Assembly (NCBI GenBank): GCA_022826965.1
Contig: JAJDTU010000005.1
Coordinates: forward strand, 620,001-684,000
Reading direction: 5' to 3'
Source: Dehalococcoidia bacterium
GTDB taxonomy: Bacteria > Chloroflexota > Dehalococcoidia > Bin125
Length of the DNA: 64,000 bases
In this document: one piece after another, positions 8,232-16,616 of the stretch
How positions within the stretch are numbered: the stretch's first letter is position 1
Layout of the letters: every line of letters begins with the position of its first letter
Made by a program: the position numbers and the translations under genes
The notes under the pieces: model-generated
Database searches by the model: none
What the model saw: the letters and a program-made list of their open reading frames with translations, nothing else
What the model was told of the DNA's origin: nothing

Positions 8232-9423
8232 CGGCGCGCCTCCACCGAACCCGCTCGGCCCGCGAGCCGAGTGTTGCGTTGCTCGCCCCCAATGCTGGCG
8301 GATCGTCGTCCGACCAGGCGGAACGGCCGAATCGGACGGCAGGGCCGGGCGCTAGGTATTCACCACCGCGCGGATGCTGCAGGGCCTGCCAGAATCCTCT
8401 GGATTCATGATGATGGTCGATGTCTGCCATCACCTCCGACGGCGCCAGAACTTCCGTGAAGGGAATCCTCATCTCCTGCGCTCGTCTCACGACCTCGCGC
8501 CGCGGAGTCTCGATCAGCATCGGAGCCATGAGCTCATCGACCTCGTCCGCGCGCCCCATGAGACTGGTCAGCAAATCGGGCTCTGCCAATCGAGGTTCGT
8601 CGAACAGCACCGCCATTGCATCGGGATAACGGTTGTTGCAGTGCGCATGCACCCAGCCGTCGGCGCACGGGCGGATCGTCGAGGGATACAGGTGTCCGGG
8701 GCCGAAACCAACCAGCCGGGCGCCGTTACGGACCGGCTCGCGGTCGGAGAACCACGCATGTTGATAGCCGCCGCCCAGCAGGAACGCGACCGCCTCGAAG
8801 ACGGCGGTGTCGACGAGCTGTCCGCCCCGGTTGGCGTGGATCGCCGAGAGTATGCCGACGGCTGCATGCAATCCGGCCTGCAGATGACCCTGCTCGCCCC
8901 ATGCCTTGACCGGTTCGCGATCCGGCTCGCCTCCGATCCGCAGGTATCCCCCCGCCGCGTAGAGGGTGAGCTCGGACGCCAACCACCCTGACTTTGGGCC
9001 GTCCGCCCCGTAGGGGGTGATCGTACAAACCTGAAGATCGGGGTGCTGACTGCGAATGGCCAAGGGATCCAGTCCGAGTTCCTCCCAATGGCGTTGATCG
9101 AGGTCGACGATCAGGACGTCCGACTCCGACAACATCCCGCGCAACAGTCGACGGCCAGCCGCGCTGGCGACCTCCACTCGTACGGATCCCTTTCGCCGGT
9201 TCAGATGCAGATGCGTCGCGCCGCCCTCAGTGTCGGGCCGGTCTTCGCGAAACGGACCCTGACGTCGCAGCGGAGTGCCTGACGGTGGCTCGACCATCGT
9301 GACGGTCGCGCCGAAGCCGGCGAGCAATCGACCGCAGTACGCGCCAGCCGCCGTCTCCGAGATCTCGACGACGCGGACTCCGTCCAACGGGCCTGCGCCG
9401 GGAGGGGGTGCTCGCTCAGTCAC
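8221..9423 (-). CDS. CaiB/BaiF (class III) CoA-transferase, catalytic Asp replaced
   Basis: A roughly 400-residue class III CoA-transferase with LDGVRVVEISETAAGAYCGR at its N-terminus. Aligning its GHLQAGLHAA with CDQNAGLSAA of the overlapping paralogue puts His where the catalytic Asp should be, so it is probably a non-catalytic partner. The GTG at 9423 is chosen because it directly precedes the family N-terminus; the frame stays open upstream but crosses into the divergent dehydrogenase gene. No strong ribosome-binding site is visible, so this start is uncertain. Two-subunit class III CoA-transferases are known in other systems (for example BbsEF). Confidence 0.85.
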   Translation of the reverse strand: MTERAPPPGAGPLDGVRVVEISETAAGAYCGRLLAGFGATVTMVEPPSGTPLRRQGPFREDRPDTEGGATHLHLNRRKGSVRVEVASAAGRRLLRGMLSESDVLIVDLDQRHWEELGLDPLAIRSQHPDLQVCTITPYGADGPKSGWLASELTLYAAGGYLRIGGEPDREPVKAWGEQGHLQAGLHAAVGILSAIHANRGGQLVDTAVFEAVAFLLGGGYQHAWFSDREPVRNGARLVGFGPGHLYPSTIRPCADGWVHAHCNNRYPDAMAVLFDEPRLAEPDLLTSLMGRADEVDELMAPMLIETPRREVVRRAQEMRIPFTEVLAPSEVMADIDHHHESRGFWQALQHPRGGEYLAPGPAVRFGRSAWSDDDPPALGASNATLGSRAERVRWRRAGVA

Positions 9424-9496
9424 CGAGGCAGGATACCGCCGGACCCGCGTTACCCTGCCTGTCACACCGTTCCCACCAGTGATCCAGGAGCAGACC

Positions 9497-10375
9497 ATGA
9501 CGGACGTTGGCTTCATCGGCGTCGGTAAGATCGGCAATCCCATGTGCGCGAACGTGATCAAGGGCGGTCACCGCGTCGTCGTCAACGACCTCGTAGAAGA
9601 GCACGCCGCCAATCTGATCGAACTTGGCGCGGTCTGGGCTGAATCTCCCGCCGAGGTCGCGTCCCAGAGCGAGGTCGTGCTGACCTCCCTGCCGGGACCA
9701 CCCGAAGTGACGGCGGTGCTTCGCGGCGCAGACGGCATCCTTGCCGGCGCTGAGCCGGGGCTGGTCTGCTTCGACCTCTCGACCAACCTACCCTCGACGG
9801 TCAAACTGCTCGCCGAACGCGCAGAGGAGCGCGGAGTGACCTTCCTCGATTCGCCGGTCTCCAATGGAGTACAGGGCGCGATCGACGCGACACTCGCCGT
9901 GATGGTCGGTGGCGACGAGGCGTCCTTCGAGCGTTACAAGCCGGTGCTGGAGTGCATCGGCAACAACGTGTTTCACATGGGCGATCTCGGCATGGGCGCG
10001 CTGACCAAGATCGTCAACAACATGGTCAGCATCACCTCCATACAAGTGCTCGTTGAGGCGACCGTCATCGCCGAGGCAGCTGGGCTGGATCCGCAGAGGG
10101 CCTATGACGTGTTGAGCGTCGCCTCGGCGCAGAACTACGTCGGTAACATGCCGACGCTACTCGAGCGCGACTTCGACGAGTCATCCTTCTTCCTCAAGTG
10201 GGCGGCGAAGGACGTCTCGCTGGCAGTGCAGGTTGCCCGCGAGGCCGGCATCCCCTCCCCGATCGCCTCTGCGGCCAGCGATACCTTGAATCGCGCGAAG
10301 AACCGCGGCCACGACATGAAGTCTGTGATGGCCACGCTGCTCTCTGCCGAGGAAGACGCGGGCGTGTCTCACTAG
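9497..10375 (+). CDS. 3-hydroxyisobutyrate dehydrogenase-like NAD(P)-dependent oxidoreductase
   Basis: A 292-residue beta-hydroxyacid dehydrogenase. The Rossmann motif GFIGVGKIGNP is at residues 5-15, the substrate-binding DSPVSNG segment near 118, and the catalytic Lys in TKIVNNMV near 172. The family oxidises 3-hydroxyisobutyrate, tartronate semialdehyde or related hydroxyacids. The ATG at 9497 follows CAGGAGCAGACC and gives the family's usual length. It diverges from the CoA-transferase operon and precedes the CcdA-like gene by about 45 bases. A role in valine or branched-chain acid breakdown is plausible but not shown. Confidence 0.9.
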   Translation: MTDVGFIGVGKIGNPMCANVIKGGHRVVVNDLVEEHAANLIELGAVWAESPAEVASQSEVVLTSLPGPPEVTAVLRGADGILAGAEPGLVCFDLSTNLPSTVKLLAERAEERGVTFLDSPVSNGVQGAIDATLAVMVGGDEASFERYKPVLECIGNNVFHMGDLGMGALTKIVNNMVSITSIQVLVEATVIAEAAGLDPQRAYDVLSVASAQNYVGNMPTLLERDFDESSFFLKWAAKDVSLAVQVAREAGIPSPIASAASDTLNRAKNRGHDMKSVMATLLSAEEDAGVSH

Positions 10376-10420
10376 ACCCGGGGTGTCTCTGGCGACCCAT
10401 GGTTGACGTACACTAAGCCC

Positions 10421-11257
10421 ATGGCGATCGCAACCGGCACGGCAGTCGGCGGGCAGACGACGGCACGGCGGGTCGTCTTCCTCCACGCCGCAGCATTTGT
10501 ACTCGGCTTCAGCGTCGTATTCGTCGCCCTCGGCGCCCTGCTTGGCGCCCTGGGCTCGGCGTTCCAGAACGAGCTGATCTGGTTCCAGCGCGTCGCCGGC
10601 GCGCTGCTGGTCGTGCTCGGCCTGCATCTGGCCGAGGTGATCACGATCCCCTTCCTCTACCGCAGCTTCCAGGTCGGAGCGCCCGGCGGTCCCGCCGCGG
10701 AGGCGCCGGCGGAGGGAGCTTCCCGAGCGCGTGCCGCCGCCGACTACGGACGCTCCCTCGTCGTGGGCGTCGCATTTTCCGTCGGCTGGACGCCCTGCGT
10801 CGGCCCGATCCTGGCCGGCATTCTCGTGCTCGCGCTCGACTCCGCGTCGCTCTTCCAGGCCGTGATCTTGCTCATCTGCTACGCGGCCGGACTGGGTATT
10901 CCCTTCCTGCTGGTCGGCGCGACCTTCGGCGCATCCACCAAGTTCCTGCGCAAACTCAACCGCTGGATGCCGTTGATCGGTGTCGTCTCGGGAGTGCTGC
11001 TCGTCTTTGTCGGTATGTTGATCGCGCTTGACCGAGTGGTCGTCCTGAACGAGGCGCTGGGCAGCTTCGGCGTGGACATCGTCGCCGGCTCGGACGGCTC
11101 TTCGACCGAGATGCTGGACCTCAACGCCGGCTCGGCCGCGATCGCCTTCGTCGGCGGATTCGTGAGCTTCATCAGCCCGTGTGTCTTGCCGCTCGTCCCG
11201 ATCTACCTCGGCCACCTGGCCGGGATCGGCTCCGAGCAGACCATGCGCTCCGCCTAG
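10421..11257 (+). CDS. CcdA-like cytochrome c biogenesis membrane protein, circularly permuted
   Basis: A 278-residue multi-pass membrane protein. CcdA carries reducing equivalents across the membrane through two intramembrane Cys. Here the protein begins with what is normally the second segment (RRVVFLHAAAFVLGF), continues with the GWTPCVGPILAG half-site near residue 128, and ends with the canonical first helix FVSFISPCVLPLVPIYLG near residues 246-263. Both redox Cys are therefore kept but the order is rotated. The C-terminal end, GHLAGIGSEQT, matches the segment that normally leads into the N-terminal one. A TACACT six bases before the ATG could be a -10 of a leaderless transcript; a TTG at 10403 is an alternative start. 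Its stop codon overlaps that of the convergent antiporter gene. Confidence 0.82.
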   Translation: MAIATGTAVGGQTTARRVVFLHAAAFVLGFSVVFVALGALLGALGSAFQNELIWFQRVAGALLVVLGLHLAEVITIPFLYRSFQVGAPGGPAAEAPAEGASRARAAADYGRSLVVGVAFSVGWTPCVGPILAGILVLALDSASLFQAVILLICYAAGLGIPFLLVGATFGASTKFLRKLNRWMPLIGVVSGVLLVFVGMLIALDRVVVLNEALGSFGVDIVAGSDGSSTEMLDLNAGSAAIAFVGGFVSFISPCVLPLVPIYLGHLAGIGSEQTMRSA

Positions 11258-13188
11258 AACTCCGTCTCAAACTTCCGCGTTGTTCGCACATCGACGAACC
11301 ACCGGTTCCGCTTGCGCTCCTGTAGCCGGTTCCCCATCAATGCCACGGCCGAGGGTTCACCAGCCAGCGTCAGCCGGTCGTGCAGGAAGACCGTCGTGTC
11401 GCCAGCCGCGACGCTGGACTCACCGTCGCGCATGACGACCAGGACCCGGACATCACCTTCGAAGTCAATGTCTCGGAGTTCCTGGCCGTCAAACTCGCGA
11501 TTGAGCATCTCCACCTCGACCAGCCCGGAGTCGGGATCGCTGCGAGCAGCGTGCAGTCCGGGTCGCAGGACTGCCTCCTCGAGGGCCAGCGCGGTCACGT
11601 CGGACAGTGAGTACGTTTCGATCCCCAGGTGCTCAAGTTCGGTATCACGGTCGGACACCCAGGTCACGACCCTGAGCGTGGGATGAATCCGACGCATCGA
11701 CCTCGTGTAGTCGGCCACAAGGTCCGTGCGTTCCTCATCAACGATCACGGCCACCTCGGTCTGCAGCAGACGAACGCTGATCAGCGTCAAGGCGTCGAGC
11801 GGATCGCCGACGACGCTCTCAATCCCTCGCGGTCGCCATCGCTCCGCCGCGTTCGGATCGCGATCGAGCACGATCACACGGCGACCACCGGCCATGAGCC
11901 GATCGGCCAGGGTGGCAGCGAGATCTCCGCCGCCGACAACGAGCGTGTGTCCGTCTTCCTGTTCTGGAGCTCGGCCGGCAATCGTCGAGAACAAGAGCGG
12001 TGCGAGCACAGTCGTGAGCAAGGCCATGAGCAGGAGGGCGCCGTGTAGGCCATCGTCGATCAGCGCCAGATCGGCCGCGATCGCCCCAGCCGCGAGTACC
12101 AGAGACAGATTGGCGCTCAGGAGCGAGCCCCCGGCGAGGCCGGGACGGAAACCCCAGGCGGGCACCAGTCCCAGCAACGACGGCGCGAGCTTGGCTCCGA
12201 ACGCGACCAGGAGCAGCACGGGCACCAGAATCAGAGAGTCCGCGGAGTCGAACACAGCGCCCAGATCGAGCGTCGCGCCTGCGTGGATAAAGAAGATGGG
12301 CACAAAGAACCCATAACCCAGCGCATCCAGTTTGCCTCGAAGCGATGAGCCATGGCGCGGCGACACCACCGTGACGGCCAGGCCCGCGACGAACGCCCCC
12401 AGCACCATCTCGGTGCCGGCCACCTGCGATAGCGCCACGAACACGACAAGCAGCGCCAGGGACGCTCGAATCTTCAGTTGCGACGAGGTCTGGGCGAGCT
12501 CGTGCATCGTCCGAGGGATGATCGGGAAGCGACCGCTGCCGACCCGCGATAGCCAGATCATCAGGAACAGCGCCGCCGGGACTGCGAGGATGAGGAAGAT
12601 CTTCCAGCTGATGCCCTCGCGCTCCAGCGCCGAGACCACGCCGACGCCGACGATCGCGACGAATTCGAGCAGGAAGCCGCCGACCAGCAGGGACTGTCCC
12701 ATTCGACCGAGATCCGGTCGATCTTTCAACACGGGCACCACTACTCCGACCGCTGTGGCAATCAGGATGAAGAGCAGCATCGGAATCTGGTTGGAGTCGA
12801 TCAGCCCGACCTGCCGCATCAGGTGCAGCGCGACGAAGGTGAATGCGACCACCATTCCGAGCAACACCGCGCCCGAGATCAACGGATGACGAAGCGCGAC
12901 CCTGGGCACAAACCAGCGTTGCCCTGGTGATCGGCCGAGCAGGCTGAGGTTGATCTCCAGGCCGGAGAGGAACATCAAGTAGGCGAAGCCGAAGAGGGCG
13001 AGAAATGTCAGCCAGATGTGGTCTCGGTTGATGATGCCGAGCAGCGGTTCGCCGAAGATGATCCCGACCAGGACTTCCCCAACCACCGCCGGAACCAGGC
13101 CGCCGGTCAACCGCCACGCGACGAACGGCACCAACACCGCCATCACGCTGACCAGTAGGAGCGGCGTGAAATCTACCGATTCTTCCAC
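11254..13188 (-). CDS. CPA2-family cation/proton antiporter with TrkA-N and TrkA-C domains
   Basis: A 644-residue KefB/CPA2-type transporter. The first ~400 residues are hydrophobic with about a dozen membrane spans. A TrkA-N Rossmann domain (HTLVVGGGDLAATLADRL near 415, then VIVLDRDP) and a C-terminal TrkA-C-like domain follow. The family exchanges K+ or Na+ for protons, gated by nucleotides bound to the TrkA-N domain. The GTG start is preceded by GAGGA. It is convergent with the CcdA-like gene and the two stop codons overlap. Ion specificity is unknown. Confidence 0.88.
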   Translation of the reverse strand: MEESVDFTPLLLVSVMAVLVPFVAWRLTGGLVPAVVGEVLVGIIFGEPLLGIINRDHIWLTFLALFGFAYLMFLSGLEINLSLLGRSPGQRWFVPRVALRHPLISGAVLLGMVVAFTFVALHLMRQVGLIDSNQIPMLLFILIATAVGVVVPVLKDRPDLGRMGQSLLVGGFLLEFVAIVGVGVVSALEREGISWKIFLILAVPAALFLMIWLSRVGSGRFPIIPRTMHELAQTSSQLKIRASLALLVVFVALSQVAGTEMVLGAFVAGLAVTVVSPRHGSSLRGKLDALGYGFFVPIFFIHAGATLDLGAVFDSADSLILVPVLLLVAFGAKLAPSLLGLVPAWGFRPGLAGGSLLSANLSLVLAAGAIAADLALIDDGLHGALLLMALLTTVLAPLLFSTIAGRAPEQEDGHTLVVGGGDLAATLADRLMAGGRRVIVLDRDPNAAERWRPRGIESVVGDPLDALTLISVRLLQTEVAVIVDEERTDLVADYTRSMRRIHPTLRVVTWVSDRDTELEHLGIETYSLSDVTALALEEAVLRPGLHAARSDPDSGLVEVEMLNREFDGQELRDIDFEGDVRVLVVMRDGESSVAAGDTTVFLHDRLTLAGEPSAVALMGNRLQERKRNRWFVDVRTTRKFETEF

Positions 13189-13215
13189 GAACCCATCCTC
13201 ACGCCCCTTGGTTGC

Positions 13216-14010
13216 TTACATATACTCCGCCAGAAACTTTAGCGAGATTCTATTGAAATCCTCGGCCGCGCTGACATTGACGGCGTGCGTCGCCGACACT
13301 CGCTCAACCCGGAAGTTGGCGGCATTGCTCTCGACCCACTCACGCGCGGGTGTGAATGCCTCTTCGCGGTCGCCGGCGATCAACAGGGTGTCAACCGGAT
13401 TGGTCGGCAATCGGTGCCGCAGCGGCGTGTGCGGAGACGTGTACATCATGGTTCGAGCGATGCCCACCGGCGTGCTGAGCAGCATGGCGTCATCGAACTC
13501 GGCGCGATGCGCCTGATCGAAGGCTCGCGCTCGGCGAGGATTGAGCGGGTGCCTCATGACCGCGTCGATTCCGCCGTCGATCATCATCTGCGCGCGTTCG
13601 CGGGCGGCCTCTGGGTTACGAATTCGTTCGAGCTCGCCAAAGGCCGAGTGGGAGTTGGTGACAACATGCGCGATCACTTCGTCGGGCCGTGACATGGCGT
13701 AGTTGAGCGTCAGGGCGGCGCCCAACGACTGACCGACGACGAACCAACGCTCGGCCTCGACCAGTTGGCGGAGCACACTGAACTGCTCCGAGTATCGATC
13801 CGGGTGATAGTCGGCTTCCTCCTGAGGAGCAGGAGACGAGCCGTGTCCGAACAGCTCAACCGTGATACTGCGGAATCCTGCGTCGTGGAACGCCGGGAGG
13901 TTGAGCAGCCAGTGCGCGCGACAGGTGAGAATGCCGTGGACGAATAGCACGGGGCGACCATCGGACGGGCCGTCAATGACGTAGTTCAGCCCGATCTGCG
14001 ATGCGTCCAC
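13216..14010 (-). CDS. Alpha/beta hydrolase
   Basis: A 264-residue single-domain alpha/beta hydrolase. It shows the oxyanion motif LFVHGIL near residue 24, ELFGHGSS, the nucleophile elbow GQSLGA near 92 (Ser), the acid Asp in LIAGDREE, and the base His in SATHAVN near the C-terminus. Start codon is GTG. It is the third gene of an operon, 35 bases after the degenerate R2-like gene, so it may act on the product of that system. The specific ester, lactone or C-C substrate is unknown. Confidence 0.85.
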   Translation of the reverse strand: MDASQIGLNYVIDGPSDGRPVLFVHGILTCRAHWLLNLPAFHDAGFRSITVELFGHGSSPAPQEEADYHPDRYSEQFSVLRQLVEAERWFVVGQSLGAALTLNYAMSRPDEVIAHVVTNSHSAFGELERIRNPEAARERAQMMIDGGIDAVMRHPLNPRRARAFDQAHRAEFDDAMLLSTPVGIARTMMYTSPHTPLRHRLPTNPVDTLLIAGDREEAFTPAREWVESNAANFRVERVSATHAVNVSAAEDFNRISLKFLAEYM

Positions 14011-14045
14011 GGCGCGGCGGTGCGTAGTCCGGAGTTCGGGTCGCG

Positions 14046-15305
14046 CTAGTCGCTGCCGGCGGTAGCGCCCTGGACGAGTGCGTCGGGATCGAGGGCCTTG
14101 AGCAGGGGATCCTGTGTGGCCAAACCGAGGATGCCGAACGTCTCGCCGATGCGGTTGAATCCGTGCTCGTGGAGTCGATGCAGGTAGTCGTGGTACTGCT
14201 TCTCGCGCAGCTTGCGCAACTCTTCGACACCGGCGTCGAGGCGTTCAACCCCATCTGCGTAGAGCACCGCCAACGCTTCCCGCTCCAGCGGCGATTGCGC
14301 CATCTCCGAGGCCAGACCGGCCTCCGCCTTGACGAGGAAGATTGGCAACTCCATCTCCGCGCGCTCGGCGTAGCGGTGGTACCACTCGAGATGCTTCAGG
14401 CCGTACTCGAGGTGGCGCTTGCTGTCTCCCGCGAGCCGGGCGAAGAGATCGCGGTCGAAGTCCGAACGGGCCCAGTCGGTGGCGCACTCAAACGCGGTCA
14501 GCTCATAGGACTTGTAGACCACGTCCAGCGCGACGATCATGTCGGTGAACGTCAAAGCGCTGTACCAGGCCTCGGAAACGTCCGAGAGCGGCGCTTTGCC
14601 GATAATCCCCGAGCCGTGCAAGGCGCGCTTGCGCAGCGACTCGACTTTGCGGCCCGCGTCGTAAACCTGTGTCGCGAGGAACAGCTTCACCTCGTGAAAG
14701 CCGTAGGAGATGTCTTCCAGCCACTTGGAGATGACTTTCTGCTCGGCGATGCCGTAGGTCGAGTAGACGGCGCAGATCTGGCCGGTCGCGCGCTCGACCT
14801 CAGGCGAGAGTTCCTCGCGGCTCTCCCAGTCGAGGTCGGTGGCCGGAATCCAGCGGTCGCGGATCGCGTCTTCGTAAAGGTCGGCGACGCCGTCGGCCCA
14901 GACTTCGGTACGTTCGTAGATGGCGTAACCAGCGGGCATGTACATGCCGGGCACCGGTCGGGTGCCGCGCGGCAGGTCGTTGCGGTAGTTCCATACGTCC
15001 GGCACGTGACCGTACGAGCCGATGTCGACATCGCTGAGCCGCATGCCGTCGTCAGAGGGCGTGGGCTTGAGGCCGGTCTCGCCCCCGTCCTCGAACATGA
15101 TGAACTGCGCCCTCGCGTACGGGTGATCGGGGTTGTCTTCCACAAACTCCAACCATTTGCTGACGCGATCCGGTTCGATCGAGATGTTGAGCACATTGTC
15201 GATCTGATGACTCAGCGCGACCGATTGCTCGACCCGCTCGATCAGTTCCGGGGACCAACCGCGGACCTGGGCGCGCATCTTTTGGGCGGGAGAGAGTGTC
15301 GGCAT
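14046..15305 (-). CDS. R2/ferritin-like protein with degenerate diiron site
   Basis: A 419-residue paralogue of the gene directly upstream. Shared landmarks are LYEDAIRDRW near residue 140, LFLATQVYDAGRKVESLRKR and LAGDSKRHLEYGL. Aligned with the upstream protein, four of six diiron ligands are gone: the helix-C ExxH reads AGRK, the helix-E Glu is Lys (VVYKS), and the helix-F Glu is Ser (DSKRH). Only the first Glu and last His remain. It is therefore probably a non-catalytic structural or regulatory partner. Both proteins sit in one operon (79-base gap). Some annotations may call it ribonucleotide reductase beta; no class I alpha subunit is nearby. Confidence 0.75.
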   Translation of the reverse strand: MPTLSPAQKMRAQVRGWSPELIERVEQSVALSHQIDNVLNISIEPDRVSKWLEFVEDNPDHPYARAQFIMFEDGGETGLKPTPSDDGMRLSDVDIGSYGHVPDVWNYRNDLPRGTRPVPGMYMPAGYAIYERTEVWADGVADLYEDAIRDRWIPATDLDWESREELSPEVERATGQICAVYSTYGIAEQKVISKWLEDISYGFHEVKLFLATQVYDAGRKVESLRKRALHGSGIIGKAPLSDVSEAWYSALTFTDMIVALDVVYKSYELTAFECATDWARSDFDRDLFARLAGDSKRHLEYGLKHLEWYHRYAERAEMELPIFLVKAEAGLASEMAQSPLEREALAVLYADGVERLDAGVEELRKLREKQYHDYLHRLHEHGFNRIGETFGILGLATQDPLLKALDPDALVQGATAGSD

Positions 15306-15384
15306 CAGGTGTTCCCGTGTGTTTCAGGCCGTACGGCCTTCTGAAGGCCCAGGGGTGTCCGCAGCTGTTCCGGATCCTCCCGGG

Positions 15385-16419
15385 CTAGACCGTAATCAGC
15401 TCGCGCATCGCGGGAGCCATGCGATCGATCCGGTCTCCGAGACCGACCACCTGGAGACGGTGGTAGTACTCGTTGATCTGCTTCTTGCGCATCAACAGGA
15501 GCAGGTTGTAGCCCTCGTCGATGTGCTCAATGCCGCCGCCGGCCAGGACGGCGAGGGCTTCGCCCGTGATCGGGTTGGTCGTCAGCCCGGCCTGCGTGTT
15601 CTGGACGGTTTCGTTGGCGTCGAGATAGTGATGCAGTTCTTCCTTGCGCCACGGCTGGGTCTCGACGGTGTACTTGGTGTGGGTGACGCCGAATGCGAGG
15701 TGGCGCGATTCGTCCTGTGCTGAGAGACGGAACATGCGCTTTTCGGCCTCGTTCTGGCCAATCAGTTCACCCATGCGGAAGAGCGACTGCACCAGACCCT
15801 CGGCGAAGAGATGGAGCACCGCTGTCATCTCCGTGAAATCGTCGATCGACAGCAGTCCAACGGCTCCGAAGCCGGCCGGCGACATGCCGCCGCCATTGAC
15901 GAGCACCCGCTTACGGAAGACGTCGAGGTGACGTGCCTCGTCCATGAGCTGTGTGCCGAGGAAGAGCTGCGATTCGAAGTAGTCGGGCTGGACCGTCTCG
16001 AGGAAGCGGCCCGGAACGTCGCCGGCGATGAACTCGACCTGGGTGAGGAAAGTGCACAACGTGCACATGGCCTTTTCGATGTCGTCGGGCTGGTCGCCGA
16101 TCGTGTCCCAGGGGATATCGCGGGCCGAGGACCACTGGCGCTGCAGGGCTTCCTCGTAGAGCAGCATCGCAGACTCGGACCACACGTCGCCCTTGTCCCG
16201 GTACTGTCGCGCGTGAGTATTGGAGCGCGGGTCGGCCTCGACCCCGCGCGGCGCGAACGACCGCCGGTCCCCCTCGTCAACGGCATCGACGCCGGCCATG
16301 CGCTGGTTGATTGACTGCAGCGTGATGCCCTTGCGGCCGACCTGGATGTCGAACTCGTCGTCGGTCTCCAGATTCAACCAGCCGAGGTCGAGGCCCGGAT
16401 TCTCAATCGCGGTGACCAT
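15385..16419 (-). CDS. R2-like ferritin-superfamily diiron oxygenase/oxidase, intact site
   Basis: A 344-residue protein with a complete set of candidate diiron ligands: Glu in LTQVEF (near 127), ExxH in DEARHL (near 159-162), Glu in LFAEGL (near 205) and ExxH in DESRHL (near 236-239). The spacing is that of the R2/rubrerythrin-like four-helix bundle. Upstream, LLYEEALQRQW and ARDIPWD form a motif shared with its neighbour. It probably activates O2 at a diiron or Mn/Fe centre. AGGAA precedes the ATG by seven bases. It is the first gene of an operon with its degenerate paralogue and an alpha/beta hydrolase. Substrate unknown; no reductase or ferredoxin is adjacent. Confidence 0.8.
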   Translation of the reverse strand: MVTAIENPGLDLGWLNLETDDEFDIQVGRKGITLQSINQRMAGVDAVDEGDRRSFAPRGVEADPRSNTHARQYRDKGDVWSESAMLLYEEALQRQWSSARDIPWDTIGDQPDDIEKAMCTLCTFLTQVEFIAGDVPGRFLETVQPDYFESQLFLGTQLMDEARHLDVFRKRVLVNGGGMSPAGFGAVGLLSIDDFTEMTAVLHLFAEGLVQSLFRMGELIGQNEAEKRMFRLSAQDESRHLAFGVTHTKYTVETQPWRKEELHHYLDANETVQNTQAGLTTNPITGEALAVLAGGGIEHIDEGYNLLLLMRKKQINEYYHRLQVVGLGDRIDRMAPAMRELITV

Positions 16420-16616
16420 GTTGCGTTCCTGTCATGCGCCCGTCTCGGTGAATCAGCTTCAGCGTATCAGGGGGAACGGCGCTGGTTGGCCACTGCTTCG
16501 CGCGCCGGAACGTTTTCGCAGTGGGCCCAGTGCACTCTGTTCCTCAGTGACATCTCCGTTGCCAATCGAGTCGAGCCCAGCCTGCCCTGCGCGCGAGACG
16601 CAGCCTGCGAGGCGCG

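Noticed and set aside
13216-16419. Canonical multicomponent monooxygenase or class I ribonucleotide reductase
   Set aside because: There is no reductase, coupling protein or large alpha subunit, and protein lengths and ligand spacing differ from both. The R2-like label is kept general.
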